This document shows positions 58,126 to 64,000 of a stretch of DNA of 64,000 nucleotides, in pieces (position 1 is the first letter of the stretch; the number at the start of each line of letters is the position of its first letter). Under the pieces are notes generated by a model. That model saw nothing but the letters and a program-made list of their open reading frames with translations. It searched no databases and was not told where the DNA came from. The DNA is taken from assembly GCA_003508835.1 (NCBI GenBank), contig PUFA01000066.1:2666001-2730000 (forward strand), given 5' to 3'. A program made the translations under genes and the position numbers. Source of the DNA: Eonycteris spelaea. Taxonomy: Eukaryota > Chordata > Mammalia > Chiroptera > Pteropodidae.

Positions 58126-59089
58126 TTTCTCCAGGCAAAAACCTGCTTTCTCTGGTTCCCCACAACAATGCCATAAGTTTATCTCAGCTCTTAACCACGG
58201 TGGATTAGATATATTTTTAAACCTGACCCCGCCCCCACCACCACCACACACACACACAAGACCTGGAGCTTCTTATACATCTGTGTTTTCCCTAAGCTTT
58301 GAATATGCCTGATCCTGAGGTACCTAACAGATGTTCCTTGATTGCAGGATTCTCTCTCTCAGCCTTGGTGACCCCAGCTAAAGCTGATGAGTCTTATCTC
58401 AGGCGTCAATGACATAATACATGGGGAAGCTTTTGGAGAACCAGCAACCTGCTATTCAAACAGCAGCGATTACTATATTTATCTGTTGCTGTCTTAGCCC
58501 CACTCAAGGTCTTTGTATACTTCAGCCTTTATCAGCTCATGTTTAAGCTCCTCCCTTAATCACCCAAGAGGTGATGGTGTTTACAGTAATTCCAGGTAAG
58601 AAAACTGTCCCACCCTAACTCTCTGCCTTTACAACAACTCATAACTATCCTTTGGAAACTGTTTCAAGACTGCACGAGACTGCTAATAAGTCCCTCCAGC
58701 TCTGTGGCTCTGTGACAGACAAAAGGGAAACAGATTTTAAAAAGGCTTTACCAGTAGATGACCCAGGTCATTGAGACTTGGTGGCATTTTGTATTAGAAG
58801 AGTCCCAAAGTCTCCAAAGAGAGCCAGGTTTCTCATCTTTTACACAAGGTTGAAGGCCTGAGAGTTCTCTGCTTAATGATGTGGAATCACAGGAACATCT
58901 TTTTCAGATCTTATTACATAATGATTAGCAGATTATATAACAGTCATATGACAATGATTAGCTACGTCTACTTCCTAAGATCCAATAACATGAACAATCT
59001 ACCTACTTCTTTCTATTTTTTGGGTTTTTTTCCCCAAAGCACAAAAGTAACACATGAATTCTGACAACGTGTTTAGAACCAAAAAAGAA

Positions 59090-59370
59090 AAAGCAATCCT
59101 ATGACCCAGAAGTTTGATTTCTTGGACTATACCAGAGAAACTAGCATAAGTGCACAAAAAATCTGTGGTGTCATTGTTTATAATCCAAAACAAAACCAAA
59201 AAACATTTTAAATGTCCATCAGTAGGGGAATGGTATGACTATTATGTATCACTTTAAAAGGATACTAATGACTATTATATACTGCTTTAAAAGGATCACT
59301 AAACCTACTGTGGAATGAAAAAAGACATACCCTAAAATGGAAAACAAAACATCAACCGATACTACATACT
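59090..59370 (+). repeat. old L1/HAL1-type 3' fragment
   Basis: Contains cctatgacccagaagtttga, caagtgcac-like phrasing (ataagtgcacaaaaaatctg) and aaatgtccatcagtagggga, the L1/HAL1 3' order, with an internal duplicated segment around 59240-59300. Confidence 0.65.
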
Positions 59371-59619
59371 TTCTAAGGGAGATATATATATATATTCAAC
59401 TGAGGACAATAATACAAATATACATCATTGGTTTTTTAAATCACTCCACAAATACATGTTATGTGATTTTTATTCATTACTTTCTTTCCTAGAAGATAGT
59501 AAGCTCCATAAAGGACATAGCTATATTTGTTTTGCTTAGAATTATATCACTACTATCTGCCATATATACATTACCCTACACACAATAGGAAGTTCGTCAG
59601 AATTTGTTTCTGATGGAAA

Positions 59620-59920
59620 TTTTCACTGAATGTCAGATTTGATGTTAGGTTTAAAGGGCATAGCTGTGAGCAAGACAGATACAGCCGCGGCCTTCAAGGA
59701 GCGTACAGTCTTCTTATCAGAAAGACAATATGAAATAGGAGTAGGATGAACTAAAAACCCATAAAGCAGAATAGACGGTGGTAAATATTATGAACAGGGT
59801 ATAGAGCTTAGAGAATGGAGAAGTGACCTCTGACAGGGCGAATCGGGGAGGGCCTCAAGGAGGAGGTGGCATTTAAGCTGGGCTTTGAGTGGGACATGTG
59901 AGGATCTCCAGCTGTCCTTT
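59620..59920. repeat. old dispersed repeat, family not named
   Basis: Contains gccgcggccttcaaggagcg, gggagggcctcaaggaggag and tggcatttaagctgggcttt, typical of the same dispersed repeat type as 12415-13030. Confidence 0.55.
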
Positions 59921-60429
59921 CCGCTGGAGGGAAGAAAACAATCAAAAGCAAGGACTTGAAATTGAAACAACTGCTTACAAGCGTAGGTGGGCGTAACTAG
60001 GCACAAGAGTGCTGCAGTCTGATTTCTGTGTGCTCCTGGAAATGAGTACAAATGCAGTGAGAGTGCCTGGCTCACAGCAAGCATTCAGTAAATCCTTCAG
60101 TGCAAAAACAAATGTCGTTGACCCCCTACGTGCTCCAGCCGATTTTACCACTTTCCTCACTGTAGTAGTCAGATACTCGGGGTTTCTGAAGAGGAGCTAG
60201 AAGTCCAGATCTGCAAATGAATCTTCTCAATTATAAGCACCATGTGTAAATAAATGTCCTAGCTCCATCTGTTGAGAGAGCCTACAAGGAATGCCACCAC
60301 CCCTGTAGCAACGAGGGTCCAGCACCCAGATCTTGCTTTCTAAATACCATTCTCCACTAAAAGGAACCAAGGCTCCTTGGAGAAATGACTGATTCTCAGG
60401 CCGAGGCAGGGAAATTACAGCATGCACCA

Positions 60430-60570
60430 GGAACGTCTTATTGAGCCAGAAACTAAGGAAATGCCGACAGAACGATGGGACATGTCAAAAGGACACAAAA
60501 GTCAGGTTGGAGAGGTTCCTATTGGCCAACGTGGGACAATTTGAACAACATAAGTAACGATAGTGAAGGG
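60430..60570. repeat. dispersed repeat shared with 41010-41300
   Basis: Same phrase pair as at 41215-41255 (cctattggcc / acgtgggacaatttgaacaa). Probably an old L1-related family. Confidence 0.5.
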
Positions 60571-60684
60571 GGTCAACAATATTTGTTTTCACACTGAAGG
60601 GTTTACTGAATGCTTGCTGTGAGCTGGATACTCTCACACTACATTTCCACTCATTTCGGGTACATTGAATGAGACCGTAGTGCT

Positions 60685-61180
60685 CTTGTGCCTAGTTACA
60701 TCCACCATAATAGAAGCCTCGGGGTGGCCCTAGCTTCTTCCTTTTCCTAGCCCTGTAGCTGAACAATAGATTGTCCCCAGTAGCTTGACCCAGAGCTTGG
60801 CACATCCCCTGCCATAGAAAGTTGCTCTGAAACTTGTGATTAATGCCCTTATGCTTACTGATCAGAATCCTGATGTAGCATTCTTCCCAGACTCCTCCCA
60901 TCTTTGTTCCTGGGTTGCTAACGCCACCGAGGACCACGTTGCCAGAGGAACGGCTGGCTCCGTGAAGCACAACAGACCCCCACCCCACCCCAGAACCATC
61001 ACGCAGCCTCTGAACTGAGGCTCAGATTTTCCCTTAAATACCCTGAGCCGAACTGAGGAAGGAAGGCAGTTTTGAAGGTGTTAACCTGCTGCCTTCTCAG
61101 ATCACCGATGCTCTGACAATAAATGCTTATTCTAAATATCCCAACTCTTGTGTCGGTCTGTCGGCTGAGTGGCACAGGCA
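60685..61180 (+). mobile_element. possible solitary retroviral-type LTR
   Basis: A ~0.5-kb block with LTR-like order: a TTAAATA TATA-like element (61036-61042), a poly(A) signal AATAAA (61119-61124), and a short U5-like tail with tgtgtcggtctgtcgg ending in CA near 61175. No internal retroviral genes flank it. Ends and target duplication are not defined, so this is tentative. Confidence 0.35.
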
Positions 61181-61589
61181 GTGTAAGCGCTGGACTCGGT
61201 TGCCCTCTGGTTTCAATAATAACACATTATCATACCTTAGTGAGGGTGGGGGAGAAACCATGATCCTATACTTATACCAAACATAAAACACTGTGTTTTC
61301 CAGAAGAATATCTCTGAGGACTATATGCCCTGGGTACCAGGTCTGACACCATGCCCCTAAGGATGGATGGAAAATAAGTAGTCCATCTGGTTAGGTATCT
61401 GAGTGCACAAGGTGAACTGGGAAATCAGGGTGATGAGAATTCAGCCCAGTCTCTGAGAACCTGGCATGTGAGTCCAAGAGTCTGGATTTGACCCCGTGGC
61501 ACCTGGGAGTTACTGAAGGTCTATGAACAGGAAGGGTGGTGATCACAGCCCTTGCTCTCCAAACTAGGTGTTTGGTGCTAGGAGGTAAC

Positions 61590-61730
61590 AAGGTATAGTG
61601 GATAAGAAATCAGTCTCTGCAGTCCCAAGAAGCATGGCACAATGGAACAGAAATGTTTCTGCAGCCAGAAGAGCTGGGTTCAAGTCCCCAGTATAGTATT
61701 TAATAGCCCTGTTGAGTTGGGCAAAGCCCT
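61590..61730 (+). repeat. MIR SINE, partial
   Basis: Contains gccagaagagctgggttcaa and gtccccagtatagtatttaa, a MIR head and partial core. It is followed directly by another MIR head, suggesting tandem or nested copies. Confidence 0.65.
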
Positions 61731-61734
61731 CTAA

Positions 61735-61950
61735 GAAGCTGGACTCTGAAGCCAGAATATCTGGGTTCCACTTTGCTATTTACTATGTATGACCCTGGGC
61801 AAAATGACATAACCTCTCTGTGCCTCGGTTTCTTTTTTGTAAGATGAGAAAGATAACAATAATACCTGCTTCCATACTGGTTAGGAGATAGTCCACTCAA
61901 GCATTTGACATAGTGCTCATTATGCATTAGCTATTTTGTTGATGCTTTTT
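61735..61950 (+). repeat. MIR SINE
   Basis: Contains ctgaagccagaatatctggg, atgaccctgggcaaaatgac, ataacctctctgtgcctcgg and agtgctcattatgcattagc, in MIR order. Confidence 0.88.
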
Positions 61951-62599
61951 TTTTTCTCATCAAATGCAATAATGGGTAGAAATAACTTTACCCTGTGCCT
62001 GGAAAGGGGTGAGCCTGCAGCTAATGTCATCCATGATGAGGATCAGTGTTGTGCAGCATGAATTTGCTGGGGGCTAAGAATTCCAGCTGGTTCTCAAAGC
62101 TCAGCAGTCACTCTGACCTCCCACTGGTGGAGGAAGGGCTGGGGGCGGTTAGTAACACGGAAGAAGACTCCTCTTGAAATGAAAGCTGGCACAGTCAGCC
62201 TTCCTCGCAAGAAAAAAGGCTCTCCCCCCATCCTCTCAATATAAACCCAACTGCCAGTCACTTCAAAGTCTTTATCTCTGTCTCGGGAGCCACCCACAAG
62301 TCCAAAGGTAACCCAGATGGCTTAAAGCTGTTTATTAGCGGGGTCCACCCAGCCCAGCCCAGCTCTCAGAAGACACAGCCTTGGGGTTGGATGTGGAGAC
62401 CAGCCAGCACACCATCAGGATGATCCTAACTGGCTCCTGAAAACAGTAACCCTGAGGTAACGAACTCCTGGTGTGCACTGTACCAGTCTCTCAAAGTACT
62501 GGGTTTCAAAGGACTATTTGCTGGAACTAACCATCTTTGTTGTTCCCTTGAAACAGGCCAGGGAAAGCCACAGGTTGTCTTTGTTACATAACAACATTA

Positions 62600-62850
62600 T
62601 TCCAAGGCAGGAAGGCAAAATAGCCTCTGAAGCCAAAAGACCTGAGTGCAGATCCCAGCTCTGCCCCTTCCCAGCTTGTGTGACTGTGGACAGCTGCCAA
62701 CTGTCTCTGGGCCTCTTTTCCTTTCCTTTATCAGTTAAAGGATTAATAGAGTAACAATCACCAAGGATGATTGAAAGATTAAATAAGCTAATACATGGTG
62801 CCAGCACAGGGTGAGCATTCAACACGAGCTAGCTATGATTCTTCTTGACT
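62600..62850 (+). repeat. MIR SINE
   Basis: Contains ctgagtgcagatcccagctc, cttgtgtgactgtggacagc, tctgggcctcttttcctttc and gtgagcattcaacacgagct, in MIR order. Confidence 0.85.
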
Positions 62851-62959
62851 CACTGCTGTGGGGTTTGCCAGGCTGTGGTGTACAGTAGGCTTCAGATGGG
62901 AAACATTACTGGGCTTGAGGTACTCTTCAATTCTGGTCACCTTGCATTTATGCTGCTCA

Positions 62960-63895
62960 AAAGAGTCAAATTGTATAATATTCAGAATATATCAACTTAA
63001 CAACAAAAAGACAACCTAATGAAAAAATGGGTGAAGGACTTAAATAGACATCTCTTCAAAGAAGATATACAAATGGCCAAGAAGCACATGAAAAGGTGCT
63101 CAACATTATTAGCGATTAGGGAAATTCAAATCAAAACTCAATTAGATACAACTTTATACTTACTAGGATGGCTATACTTAAAAAAAGGTGGCGGGAATAA
63201 TCTGGGCAAAGATCTGAAGAAACTGGAAACCTTGTACGTTGCTGGTGGGAATGTAAACTGACGCAGCTGCTGTGGAAAACAGTGTGGTGGTTCCGTAAAA
63301 AGTTAAACAGAATTACCATATGACTTAGCAATTCTACTCCTGGGTATCTACCCAGAATTAAAAATGGGAACTTGAACAAAACATTGTACACCCATGTTCA
63401 TAGCAGCATTTTTCACAGTAGCCAGAAGGTGGAAACAACCCAAGTGTCTATCGACAGGTGAATGGATACACGAAATGTGGTTTATCCATCATACAATGGA
63501 ATACTATTCATCCATAAAAAGGAATGAATTTCTGATACATGGTACGACGTGATACTTGGTACTTGATGATACTAGGCTACCTGAAAGAAGCCGGTCACAA
63601 AAGGGCAAATACTGTATGAGTCTACTTACACGAATGTCTATACTTGGCAAATTTGAATAAACAGAAAGTAGATTAGAGGTTGTCAGGGCCTGGGGGTGGA
63701 GAGAATGAAAAGTTACTGTTTAATAGGTACAGTTTGTTTGGGATGATGAAAAAAATTTGGTAGCATAGTAGTGAAGATTGTCTGACATTGTGAATGTAAC
63801 TGATGCCTCTGACTAATATATTTTTATGTGGTCTAAATGCAAATTTTATGATATATATATCCACAAAAAAACTTTTTAAAAAGAAAAGATATATG
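62960..63895 (+). mobile_element. L1 3' end, 5'-truncated, inactive
   Basis: Covers the last part of L1 ORF2 and the 3' UTR: aatgggtgaaggacttaaat, ttgctggtgggaatgtaaac, ccatatgacttagcaattct and aatggaatactattcatcca, then an A-rich end with AAAAAGAAAAGATA. Stop codons and frameshifts interrupt the frame. It is the most complete L1 3' end in the window and still clearly old. Confidence 0.88.
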
Positions 63896-64000
63896 ATTTC
63901 CGTTATTTCATTAGAAAGAAGGAGAGAAAAAGCAAGTAGAGGGAAATAGCTAGAGGGAGAAGAATTCGACTGGGAAGGTTAGTCTACTTGAGGGCTCAGC

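Larger units (their letters stand above)
57200..64000. other. intergenic region downstream of the CpG island, repeat-rich
   Basis: No gene is recognisable. It consists of MIR, L2, L1 and LTR-like material listed separately, with short AT- and CA-rich tracts (58236-58259, 59380-59394). The stretches 58320-59080 and 61960-62590 show nothing recognisable. Confidence 0.75.

Noticed and set aside
1..64000. CRISPR arrays, operons, phage or plasmid features, tRNA genes
   Set aside because: None seen; tRNA-like boxes belong to MIR SINEs and the window is clearly mammalian nuclear DNA.

Overview
This is a mammalian genomic window, not a microbial one. The coding content is two multi-exon vertebrate genes with GT-AG introns, and the rest is introns and intergenic DNA rich in old mammalian interspersed repeats (MIR, L2, decayed L1, MER5-like DNA transposon fragments). 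The gene order, SLC9A8 on the plus strand then SPATA2 on the minus strand, is the arrangement I know from human chromosome 20q13.13. I see no Alu, rodent B1/B2, carnivore SINEC, equine ERE or ruminant Bov elements. The one young-looking SINE-like unit has a complete 5S rRNA-like head (54681-54921). 5S-derived SINEs are described in fruit bats (Pteropodidae), and the L1 copies look old, so I lean towards a megabat. That placement is an inference.

Layout. 1-3719 is SLC9A8 intron. 3720-33852 holds the last eleven coding exons of SLC9A8 (NHE8), giving about 437 C-terminal residues of an expected ~581; the earlier exons lie upstream of the window. One intron (14062-15508) is a textbook U12-type AT-AC intron. 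The SLC9A8 3' UTR starts at 33853 and its end is uncertain. 36500-46260 is mostly intergenic and repeat-derived, with a 3'-truncated L1 ORF2 fragment that stops abruptly at an unexplained GC-rich block (43206-44200). 46265-56900 is SPATA2 on the minus strand: long 3' UTR, two coding exons (48425-49648 and 50562-50897 within exon 2), a 5.7-kb first intron, and a noncoding first exon inside a CpG island (about 56530-57200). 57200-64000 is intergenic and made largely of MIR, L2, L1 and a possible solitary LTR.

How the genes relate. The two genes are convergent (tail to tail) and functionally unrelated. SLC9A8 encodes an endomembrane/apical Na+(K+)/H+ exchanger. SPATA2 encodes the adaptor that links the deubiquitinase CYLD to HOIP of the linear-ubiquitin complex in TNF signalling.

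Both genes carry single-base deletions in otherwise well-conserved coding exons: two in SLC9A8 and three in SPATA2. Restoring one base at each gives exactly the family lengths, so I read these as consensus (assembly) errors rather than gene loss. I found no new genetic system. The observations most worth a second look are the deletion pattern, the AT-AC intron, the 5S-headed SINE, the GC-rich block and the SPATA2 promoter architecture.
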